Assembly: GCA_036925085.1 (NCBI GenBank)
Contig: JAUPFP010000011.1
Span: 4,865,628-4,929,627, forward strand
Source: Brachycybe producta
Taxonomy: Eukaryota; Arthropoda; Diplopoda; Playtdesmida; Andrognathidae
DNA: 64,000 nt
Direction of reading: 5' to 3'
Shown here: positions 10,896 to 21,300 of the stretch, one piece after another
Numbering within the stretch: position 1 is the first letter of the stretch
Layout of the letters: every line of letters starts with the position of its first letter
Position numbers and translations under genes: made by a program
The notes under the pieces: model-generated
Seen by the model: only the letters and a program-made list of their open reading frames with translations
Told to the model about the DNA's origin: nothing
The model's database searches: none

Positions 10896-11395
10896 GGCTA
10901 TGGCTGGGCCATAGCATAGCCTCCTTATATAGAGAAGGCTGACCCAAAGGACTCTAAAATGCGAGTGAAAAATGTTGCACAATACTTCGAAATTGCCACC
11001 TGATGGCATATGCAGACGTCCAATAATTTTAAATTTCCCACCATTATGCTTTAACCAAGATTACATGTTTATTGTGTCTTGTTTCTGGATAAAAATTTAT
11101 TTTTGTGAAAAAATGGTTAATTGTTGTGTTACAGGTTGTAAATCTTACAAAAGATACATATACAAACAAATATTTAATATACACAATAAAATGAAATTGT
11201 GAAATAATAAAAATGAAATTAATGAAATGAATTATTTAAAAATTAATGTTGTTTTTTATAATTAAAAAAATACAATGCAGTAACATTTATTTACAGAAAT
11301 TCAATTAAAGTCAATACTCAAATTAACTCTGAAATGTAATTACTTTACAAACATTTAAAAATTATTTAAAATTATTTGAGCAATATATAATAACT
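10896..11395. other. AT-rich intergenic stretch
   Basis: No exon, RNA gene or clear repeat recognised. A 76-codon open stretch at 10972-11202 looks like chance. Confidence 0.4.
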
Positions 11396-14224
11396 AGTGG
11401 GGTAACCCGCCATAAATGACGGGAGCAAAATTCACAGGCAATTGTGCGCATGTGCGTTGTTTGTTCCTTTTTTACTCCTTTCATTTCAATTTCAGTCACC
11501 CCTCCCCCTTTTTTTCTCCTTCCACGTTTATCTTTCCCCTTCTACACTTTCCAACCTTTTCCCCTTCCATGTTTCTCTCTCTCTCCCCTCTACACTTCAC
11601 AATCTTTTCCCCTCTCCAATTTAATATCATGGGGTTCCTGGATTGGGAGTGTGCAACATATAGTTGACCTTGAGAAAAAAGCTGTTCATTTATTCAAAGT
11701 GAAAATGAAACTGTTACTACACATATTGAAAGTGATCGGGAAACGAACTGTTGTGATAACGATTCCATTGAAGTTGTGAATGTGGATGTTACTGTATACA
11801 AAACAATTCAGCAAATGCCTTTTAATTTGGATCCTTAATGTACTCAATGTAGTGATGATTCCAATGCAGTCTGCACTAATGTATTATCTCAACCAGATTT
11901 TGAGGCAAATAAGAATCCAGCACATTGGCCTAGTGTTTCAGAGGCTCTTCGAAAGTACTGTATCCAAAAAGGCCCAGAATTCTTCCAAAGTTTTAAATCA
12001 TATTTCTCTATGTCAAAACAAAATTTAAGTGGGAAATGCAGACAATTTAAACTTAAGCACTCGCAGCATTTAATGAAAAATGGAGAAATCGTTCCTCGGC
12101 TGGCTGCTATATTCGCCTTCCTTAGGTTCGATTTTCTGTTTTGTTTGCAAGCTATTTTCAACGAGCTCGAATTCATTTGTGGAGGATGGATTTTGCAACT
12201 GGGCCAACCCATTATGAATTAGTGTGCATGAAAGCAGCAATGGTCACCTCAATGCAATGTGTGACTATCTCTCTCGATGCGGGAAATATGGTCGTATTGA
12301 TACCGGATTGGAACAACAATATAAGATGGAGATTAGTTACTGGAAAATGGTATTGGAGAGAGTAGTAGTTGCAATTAATTTCCTTACTGAGCGTGGCCTA
12401 GCACTCAGGGGCAGTAAAGAAACTTGTGGCTCTCCAAACAATGGCAATTACTTATGCATATTAGAACTAATTGCACAATTTGATCCTTTCTTGGCTGAAC
12501 ATATCCAAAATCATGGAAATAAGGGGAAAGGGCATCCAAGTTACTTATCATCAACAATATGTGATGAATTTATTTTTCTGATGGGTGAAAAGGTTCTACT
12601 GGAAATTATGAAACAGATAAAGAAAGCCAAGTACTATTCTATCAGTGTGGATTCTACACCTGATATTTCACATACTGATCAACTGACATTTACTGTCCAC
12701 TATGTTGGAGATGAAGGCAAACCAATTGAGCGATTTCTAAAGTTTATTCTTATTCACAGCCACACAAGAGTTGAGACACCATTTTTGAATGAAATGGGTA
12801 TTCCAATTGCTGACTGTCGTGGACAGTCATATGATAATGCTGCAAATATGTCTGGAGTTTACAATGGATTACAAAGTCACATAAGGAGTCTAAACAAATT
12901 GGCCGAATTTGTACCATGTGCAGCTCATTCATTGAATTTAATTGGGAGATGTGCAGTTGACTGCTGTTCACATTTAACTAGATTCTTTTCATTTCTCCAG
13001 TCACTGTATGATTTCTTTTCAAGTTCAACTGCACGATGGAAACGACTGACAGATTTTACAAGTAAGAATAACACAGTGACAGTGAAAAGCCTATCAGATA
13101 CACGATGGTCTGCTCATGCAGATGCCGTGAATGCCCTTTTTATGTCTTACCAACCTATTCGTGATGCACTTGAAAGTCTTCAGAATGACAGCTTGCTTTC
13201 AGCTGATACCAGATTGAAGGGTGAAATGATTATCGAAGAAAACATACAACCTGGAAGTGGCATTCATGGTCATACTGTCAAATGACATTTTGGAACGTTT
13301 TAACAACACCAGCAAATATTTGCAATCATCTGAACTTGAGGTTTCAATAGCTGTTTCATTACTAACATCTCTAGGAACATATGTAAATGGCTTGAGAGAT
13401 AACTTTGAAATGTACGAAGCTAAGGCAATAGAACTTTCAGGAAGTAAGAAATACTCATTGAAGAAGTGCGTCCGTCAAAGAGAAACCGTCAGAACGATGA
13501 ACTATCGAATGGTTCAGAAGTAAATTTGGAAGGAGGCAATAAATTTCGGGTTGAAACATTCTTGCCCATCATTGATAAACTCGCCATTGAACTCACAAAA
13601 CGCACATCTGCATATGCTTTTCTAAATGAAAATTTTGGATTTTTGACAGATATCAACAATCCGAACTCTCAAAATCTTCACGAGTCTGCTACAAACTTGT
13701 CCAAGAAATACGTGGTAGACTTGGAACCTGAATTTGCAAATGAATTTCAGCAGCTTTGTGTGTTTGCAAAGAATTAATTACCGATAAAACAACTAGATGA
13801 CTCCAAGAGAATAAGTGCCGCATCAATGCTACAATTAATTAGATCAAGAAATACACAATCCGTCTTTCCTAATTGTGAAATCGCCTTGAGGATCTACCTG
13901 TGCTTATTTGTGTGTAATGTCAAAGGTGAATGATCATTCTCTGTCCTCACTCGCACAAAAAATTACCTCAGGTCAACTATGGGCCAGGACCAATTGAGTG
14001 CAGTGTCAATCATGAACATTGAAAGTGAACTTGTAAGAACACTATCATTTCATGATGTCATGAATGATTTTGCAGCCTGCAAAGCAAGAAAAGTGTTCAT
14101 AAACTGACAATTGATTTGTAGTATGTCATGTACATATAAGGTAAATACTATTACATAATAATTTTTGTGATAGGCCCCCATAGTTATTCTGCATCAGGCC
14201 TCAACAGACCTTAATACGGCCCTG
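11396..14224 (+). mobile_element. Decayed hAT transposon, ZMYM1-like (TTF finger) family
   Basis: It starts in the CTAGTGGGGTAACCCGCC segment shared with 3527-3757 and ends at ...CTTAATACGGCCCTG (14224). In reverse this end reads CAGGGCCGTATTAAG, a typical hAT terminus. No matching CAGGGCC end is visible on the left, so the left part is truncated or composite. The coding region has frameshifts and stops throughout. Confidence 0.75.
12080..14107 (+). pseudogene. ZMYM1-like hAT transposase (DUF4371 type), frameshifted
   Basis: Domains can be read in order. A TTF-type zinc finger remnant at about 12095-12215 (WLLYSPSLGSIFCFVCK, then FCNWANPL) is separated by one in-frame stop from the main frame. 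The main frame, 12224-13285, holds the transposase core: SVDSTPDISHTDQL (first Asp region), CRGQSYDNAANMSG, FVPCAAHSLNL and DTRWSAHADA. A frameshift near 13270 leads to a segment that continues to about 13777. After further breaks comes the C-terminal hAT dimerisation region near 13800-14107. The family is widespread in animals and has been domesticated as ZMYM1. Here the breaks argue against a functional host gene. Confidence 0.85.
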
Positions 14225-14233
14225 CAGCAGGCT

Positions 14234-14416
14234 ATCAAGTAACCGGTTAAAATAAGAAAAGCTTTCAGTCCAAGGTCATGAGACGAGAGTTTCCCTTCTG
14301 CACAGAATAAGGATATATACAGAAGGGAAACTCTCGTGCGGCCCCTTTGAAGTTGCTGTGACAAAATTTCATGACCTTGGACTGAAAGCTTCTCTTATTT
14401 TAACCGGTTATTTGAT
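14234..14416. repeat. Nested palindrome (foldback element)
   Basis: Outer arms of 47 bp (14234-14280 and 14370-14416) include AACCGGTTAAAATAAG and GCTTTCAGTCCAAGGTCATG, differing at about three positions. Inside the loop is a second perfect inverted repeat of 17 bp (14284-14300 and 14320-14336, CGAGAGTTTCCCTTCTG). It would form a double cruciform or an RNA hairpin. Confidence 0.85.
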
Positions 14417-15099
14417 GGCCGCCATTTTGAAATGTATTACTATGTTTGTGTTATTTATTTAATTAAATGGAAACATAAGGAGGAAACAAATACTTTTTAA
14501 ATGTGAAAAATTTGAAGAAGAAAAAATATTTTGAAGAAAATGAATATCGTTTTGAATAATCAAATTCAAATCGTTTTAATCTTAATTAATAAAAGTATAT
14601 GTAATTAACAAAATGATAAATGTAATTTTTTATTCAGATTATTTTTTTAATAAATGTTATTTTTAAATTTCAGTTTTTATTTTTTTAAATAAATTTCAGT
14701 TTTTAAATTTGTTTCTAAATTTTAGTTTTGAATTCTATTTTTAATTTTATTTTAAATTTCAGTTTTTAATTTTATTTTTAAATTTCAGTTTTAAATTTTA
14801 GTTTTTAATTTTATTTTTAAATTTTGTTTTTAAATTTCAGTTTTTAATTTCATTTTTAAATTTCGTTTTTAAATTTTAGGTTTGAATTCTATTTTTAAAT
14901 TTTAGTTTTTAATTTTATTTTTAAATTTCAGTTTTATTATTATGTAAAATAAACACATGGAAAATATTAAACTTTATAAACACAATTTTAATTTAAAATT
15001 TTTCAACTTTTATATTTTTACAATTTGCCAACTTTTGAATCATTGCTGTTGTCACAGATGAACACATATCAAAATGTAATACATTTCAAAATGGCGGCA
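14417..15099. mobile_element. MITE with 24-bp inverted ends and an AT minisatellite core
   Basis: The ends GGCCGCCATTTTGAAATG(TATTAC) at 14417-14440 and its inverse at 15076-15099 match at 23 of 24 positions. The core (about 14640-14940) is a T/A minisatellite built of TTTTTAAATTTCAGTTTTTAATT-like units. The left end abuts the foldback at 14234, so the two may be one composite element. Confidence 0.7.
14640..14940. repeat. AT-rich minisatellite, ~24-26 bp units
   Basis: Ten or so imperfect copies of a unit like AATTTCAGTTTTTAATTTTATTTTTA. Confidence 0.8.
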
Positions 15100-16600
15100 G
15101 CTGCGTCACGACATAATAGCGACTAAAATTCTGGGGCGGCGCCGCACATGCGCATAAAAATGCTATCGCAAGTTAATGGCTCAGTTTCCTTTCTGTATAT
15201 ATCCTTATTCTGTGCCTTCTGTACGTCTCCTTATTCTGTGCCAAAGGTTTGTAGCGTATGTAAGGTTTGCTCATATTGCGAGGAAGCCCCGCCCCAAAAG
15301 AGGGGTGACGACATATTGGCACGTCACAAGATTACAGTTTCTCTATTTGTTTTGCCATATTTCACACCCTGAAAACAACGGCTTTCTGTTTGACTTGCAG
15401 TAAATTTCTTGTTTTTTTTATGTTTATTGTATTTAATTGAAAACATTTTATGACGTGTAATTTTTACGTGATTCCTGTGTAAAGAGTGGCTGGAACATAG
15501 CCTGCCTAGGGTCCAGAAGATTGCGCCACCTCTTGGTTTTAACGGACGATATGGAGGCCATACTTTTTCCCAACATTGCTATTGAATTTGAAGAAAATGA
15601 CTGAGCACAATACCTGAAATGCTTTTTACTGATGGAACATCTCAGCTTCAGCTTAAAGTTCTTTCAACTTCAGCGCGCTGCTAAAGCAGCCTTTATTCCT
15701 GACTTTAATTTTCCCTCTACTGTTTCTTTTCACTGCGGGAATAACAATTATGTGAAGTTAACTATTTTAGTATTTGTACTATTTTATAATTATTTCAAAA
15801 CAGATTAAATAAAAAACATGACAGTAACAATAATAGTTAAATACAATCAAACTATAATTATTATTATAATTAAAAATTTATTTTATAAATTCATATTATA
15901 TTTTATATAACATTTTTATATGAGTTTTTTTATTTGATTACGGTTCTCAATAGTGTAATTCAATGGTGAAGGTGAACGCTGGGGGATGTATCGAAGCGCT
16001 CGTAGCGGTGATACGTGTCCCTATTTGAACCAGTTTTTGAATCATACGTTCAAAAGCATTGGCAGCCGTGGAGAGAATAAAGTGGGCCTCAGTTTAAACG
16101 GTCTTGAAACGGTGGATAATTAACGAGTTTTCTGATTGGCTGATTTTGACGCTGAACGAATGACGGTACGTTTCGTTTTACGACACGATGTCATCAAAGA
16201 AACGTTATTTTGACTGATTTAAGAGTGTAATTCGTTTTTATTCTGCATAATTCGCGTACCAAGTTATCGGATTATTGATTTGTGAGTTGAAATTGGAGCG
16301 AATTTGATCGTTATAAAGTGCCTATGGCGAATAGAACCGCTAGCCAATAGGATCTCTTCTTACATGGAGCAGATTGTAACGGCAACAATTTCATCCTATA
16401 CACCGCATTGTAAAGAACATCGACGCGTTCCAACTTCCAAGAAGAAATGGCAGAAAGGCGATGACACATCTAATGGTTGTTCTTTTGATTGAAAATCCGT
16501 GCGTATTTGACTCGCGTAATGGCATTCGAAAGACACCTTGGCTCGCGCGCGCTTAATCAGTTCTGTTTGTAGACGCGGGTTTAAGTAATTAAAGAGCGAA
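15100..16600. other. Intergenic stretch upstream of BPTF
   Basis: Near 15200 the phrase TCCTTATTCTGTGCC occurs twice about 31 bp apart and is the inverse of part of the foldback loop at 14300. From 15700 to 15950 the DNA is very AT-rich. From about 15960 the base composition becomes more mixed and could hold BPTF promoter or 5' leader sequence. No coding exon is recognised. Confidence 0.4.
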
Positions 16601-16645
16601 AACGGTCACGTGACTCCATTCTGAATCCCCCATCAAAATGGCGGC
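16601..16645 (+). promoter_or_regulatory. Probable BPTF core promoter/TSS region: E-box and YY1-like element
   Basis: CACGTG at 16607-16612 (E-box, in TCACGTGAC) and AAAATGGCGGC at 16635-16645. The latter fits the YY1 element AANATGGCGGC, which in animals usually lies just downstream of transcription start sites. They lie 145-180 bp upstream of the BPTF start codon, on the same strand. There is no TATA box. Assignment to BPTF is inferred from position. Confidence 0.5.
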
Positions 16646-16692
16646 TTCCGAAAAATTCCAACATGGACGACGCTAAAAAGCTAACAATTTAA
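16638..16692 (+). other. Two overlapping short upstream ORFs in the BPTF leader
   Basis: uORF1: ATG at 16638 (inside the YY1-like motif), 12 codons, stop at 16674-16676. uORF2: ATG at 16663, 9 codons, stop at 16690-16692. Both end before the main ATG at 16789. They matter only if transcription begins upstream of 16638, which is not shown. Confidence 0.4.
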
Positions 16693-16788
16693 GTAATCAA
16701 AAAGAGGCGCTAATTTGACTTGTTTGGCCAAATTTGAAGTAAAGTTTGTGTGTGGAGTGCGTGTTCGAACTTTTAACTCGACTGTAGG

Positions 16789-17949
16789 ATGTCGTCTCGT
16801 GGCAGGAGAGGAAGGGGTCGGCCCCCCAAAATCTCATTGTCTGGACGCAATGGCAGCGGGAATCGGCCGAATCTACTGAAGAAACCGAGATATCTACTGA
16901 GTGGAGGCGGCGGCGGTGGTGGTCGCCTCGCACAACATCAAGGTACTCCAGCAAACTCATCATCTTCTTATGTTGCGAATGATTTCAGACGGGAATATCG
17001 AACACGGGGATCAAGGGAGGCGGCCAGAAGGGGAAGGACATTAATCCAATCGGCCGTTGTTTGTGGTTTGGACAGTGACGATGACGGGAGAGACGACGAA
17101 GATATCACGCCGTCCAGTGACAGCGAGTTTCTAGACGACCAAGATCCTGATGTAGACCTTCAGGATTCTGATGCTAGCGTGGAATCTGACGAGCTAAGCA
17201 TTTACTCGGAGAGTAGCTTAAGCACAGTTTGTGGCACTACAGGAAAGCGTAAATACACGCGGAGAGGTAAGAGTCCGTGTCCAGTCTGGTTGCAGGATAG
17301 GGAAATTCCGCCGTTAACGCTTCCGAAGTCTTCGGAAGACCTTCTCCTTCCGAAAGACCAGTTAATGACGGCTATTGGCATCTATGAGGTCCTCAGGCGG
17401 TTCAGACACAACGTTCGGCTGTCCGTCTTCCGTTTTGAGGACTTCTGTGCAGCATTAGCGTGCGACGAACAATGTAGCCTTTTGGCCGAAGTCCACATCG
17501 TGATGTTGAAGGCAATCTTACGCGAAGAGGACGTGACAAGCACCATGTTTGGAGCACACGATCAGAAGGATAGTATTAACATTCAATTCTATCACATGGA
17601 CAGTATGACGTGGCCTGCAGTTCTTCGCAATTACCTCGATAGTGACGCCGAGTATCGACGAATTTTGTCGGCCTTTGACGATGGAGAATATCCTTACACA
17701 AGTGTCAGCAACAAACTGCGTGTCCTTCAGTTTCTTTGCGATCACGTTTTGACAACGACAAACATACGAGACGAGCTCGTGATGGAAGGAGCAATCCATT
17801 ACGACGACCACTGCCGAGTGTGCCATCGACTTGGAGATCTTCTGTGTTGCGAGACGTGCCCCGCTGTTTACCATCTTGCTTGCCTCGATCCACCTATGGA
17901 GGAGGTTCCCGAAGAAGACTGGCAGTGCAGCATCTGTAAAGCACATCAA
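16789..17949 (+). CDS. BPTF: BPTF exon 1: AT-hook, acidic region, DDT domain, PHD1
   Basis: 387 codons. [11 protein letters not shown] at residues 4-14 is an AT-hook-like start. A Gly run and an acidic Ser/Asp region follow. [13 protein letters not shown] leads into the DDT domain (YEVLRRF...[10 protein letters not shown]...[15 protein letters not shown]). PHD1 has its C4HC3 ligands complete from [16 protein letters not shown] to CSIC. The donor is CAA|GTAACG at 17950, phase 0; the frame beyond it stops within 8 codons. Confidence 0.95.
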
Positions 17950-18294
17950 GTAACGGCAATTTTATTCTAATGTTCTTAAGCTTCACTTTTTCAGGAGGAT
18001 TGTGCGAGAATGTCTACTTTGAACCTCAGGATTAAAATGGGTTTGAAAAGAGATGTGACAGTTGTTGTATCTTATGTTCTTAAATGGTGTTTTATACAAC
18101 TCTAACGTCTTTCAATCTCTTGATTGGCGCATATGGAAACAAGTAAACGTTTCTTTTATTTTAGGGTGAAGTTGGTTTCCATGATTGGTTTTATTACGTT
18201 TTTGAAGGTTTATATTTTTGGGTTTGATCACTCAGATATAAGGCTGTACGGATCACACTTTTTTTTACCAAGCCAATACCGAACCGATCACACA

Positions 18295-18336
<42 letters not shown>

Positions 18337-21300
18337 TGGCCGATCGATTTAACCGAGCCGATCATGCCAATTTTCACTACCAATTTTTGCCGCTTTAGTT
18401 TGTTTCACAGCCGATTTCTGGTACAGAAAGAAAGCAATGGCAAGACAACAATTTTTTTAAAGGCTGAATTAGTGATAAAGTCGGTAATAAATAGATTGAC
18501 CCTCCACCGCTGCCGTTTTATTGGTTAGCAGGCCTAATTGTTGAGTGCGTTAATAATTGGAAATCGGTTAACATTTGTTCGCGGTTCCGATTTTTGCCGA
18601 TTTCGCTCGGTACAGCCTTACTCAATTAGAATTAAGCTTTTTTAACAAACACTTTCATTTTTGAATTATTTCAGTTTGTTTTCTAAGGCCAGGTCCACGT
18701 CATGCTGGCAAAAGTGCAACATGAGTTCGAGACAAAAAAAAACACAACAAAAATGCCAGGAAAAAGTCGATTTTCAAAACAAAACGAAACTGAAACAAAT
18801 CTCAGTAGTACTCAAGTCAAACTGACAACAAATTTGTGACACAACACAAACAAATTGGGGTGTTTTTTTATTTCTATAGCTGTCCACATAAACGTGCAGA
18901 ATAGAATTGAGTGTTTTATGTCGCTGTTCTGTTGTTGTTTTAATACTAACTGTCCACACTGCACATACAAGAGTTGAAAGAATGTTGCGTCGTACCGAGA
19001 CAAAAAAATCTTTTTGATGTTTACTGATTTGAGCCTGGACATGCATTATGAAATTGCAGACAAAACAAAACACAAAAGTCGCAGAAATGTAGTAGAATTG
19101 TCGCCAATTTGTCTACTTAGGCCAGGTCCACATCCACACAATGCTTAATGCTGCATGTGGACTTTTTATGTCCCTCTGCTAGCAGAGTACTAATTGTAAT
19201 TGTAATCTGACAGAACAGAAACTCAAGTGTTATGAGAGAAATTGGCGGCAATTCCACAACATTTCTGTGACTTTGTGTTTAGTTTTTGTTTCGTCTGCAA
19301 TTTCACAAATATATACACGTTCCGGCTCAAGTCAGTAAACTTCAAAAGGTTTTTGTTTTGTCTCGGTACTATGCATTATTCTTTCAACTCTGTCCAGTGT
19401 GGACAGTTAGTATTAAAACAACAACAGAACTGGGAAATAAAACACTTCAAAGCAACAATAAAGACTATTGTGCACGTCTTTATGGATAGCTAGAGAATAA
19501 AAAACAAAACACTAAATTTGTTTGTCTTGAGTACTGCTGACTGTTGTTTGTTTCGTTTTGTTTTCAGAAACTGCTTTTTCTGTTTTTTTTTGTCTCGAAC
19601 TTATTTGTGCTTTTGTCAGCTTGATGTGGACCTAGCTTTACTTTGACAACAAGTAGGCCTAAACTTTACAGGCAGTTCTGCCCAGCACTAAGGTTTCCTT
19701 TGCCCCGCCCTTTTATGAGCGTCAGGCCAAATACCAACCAATTAGAAATTGCCGTCCCTCGTAAAAGGGACGTATGTGACATCAGACCAAGTAACAAACC
19801 AATTAGAAATTGATGACGCTCATAAAAGGGTGTGGCAAAAGAAATCTTAGTGCTGGGCGGAACTGCCTGTGTAAACTTTTTAGTTGGGTTGATTTTTTAA
19901 ATTATAGTTTGATTGTTTTTCCACTGCAGATGTAGTGGAATGGTAGAGCTATGACAGTTACGAAGTGGCATTTTTCGAAATTCAAGTTGTGTTAAGGAAA
20001 TATGTCTTGTGCCTTAAGGAAATGTCTTTTTAGAAATTGAAAAAACTCGAAAAGCGAATCCGCCACTATTCTTGAATTTTGTTAACAACAGCAAAGTAAA
20101 AAAACAACTCAAAAACAAGAAAACTAATGTTAAATTGAGGAAATGCCGTAGTAAAATGCACTTAGCTCCAACTAAACATTGTTTTGCAGTATTAGTATCT
20201 GAATTTCTTACTCAAAAATTAGTTATGTGCTGGTGAATACTTTCATGTAAGTTTATATTGTCCAATGGACTCCACGTCGTCTGCAATTTGATTTGGAACT
20301 GTTTCACGGAGTTTACTTTGGTAGGGAGTAAAGTCCACAAAGCAAGGTTTCAAACCAAATTTCACCGGACAAAGACGGTGGAAATGAGACGGTACCAACT
20401 TCCTATGGTGCTATGCCTGTATTCCGTGGAGAAATGGTAAAAAAATCGTTCCTCACAGAAGAAGTTGGATTTAGACTGTTTCCAACCGAACAGCTCGGGG
20501 GAAACACCGTTCATTGTCTAGGGCAGCGGTCGCCGACCTTTTGGACCTCACGGACCACTAAATTCAAAATTTTAAATCCCGCGGACCACTAATATGAATT
20601 TTTTAAATACATTTGTCAAATAATGATCAGAGAACTTCCATATTATTAAAGTTAGTTTAATTATTACAAAATAATTGAAGCTTAGGGGAGAAGCGTGTGG
20701 TGCGGGAAACTGAACGAAATTAGCTCTCGCGTGCCGTATTTTCCGAGAACTGTACTAGTCTAGTACATTTCGTGAATTTAGTGCAATATAAAGGCGAAAA
20801 TTATTAATCAGAGTATAAGAATTTATTAAGAAAATAAATAAAAATATTGTCCAGATTTTTCTGCGGACCACCAAAAATTTCTCGCGGACCTCCGGTTGGC
20901 GACTGCTGGTCTAGGGAACACGGACACCAAAGTACTGGCACCTCCACCAATTGTAATGACACTAACCGGTTATACAATGACTTCCATGATATTACCAGAC
21001 TTCTTTGGCCGGGGGAATCGTCCCACGGGATATCCCAAGGTGAACACTGACGACAAGATAGTTTGCATATCGACGAATTTACCTGCTGAGTTCGACTGTC
21101 GAAAGCGGCAGGTCGAAGCAGCAAATTACGAGTACCCCACGGAAATGTAGGGGACCAGTCCACACCATCCCGGGGTTTCAACACTGTGCGAAATGTAATG
21201 CGTTCTACGAAGAAAAACTCCCAAGTAAAGAACCAGGCACGTGATATAGGTTTAAAAGGCATTTATTACAGAATAACAATCTGGCCACCATGCCATCTTG

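Noticed and set aside
11416..11779. Phe/Ser/Pro-rich ORFs of 60-111 codons
   Set aside because: They arise from the C/T-rich tract of the hAT family segment, which is also present at 3527-3757 without conserved frame.
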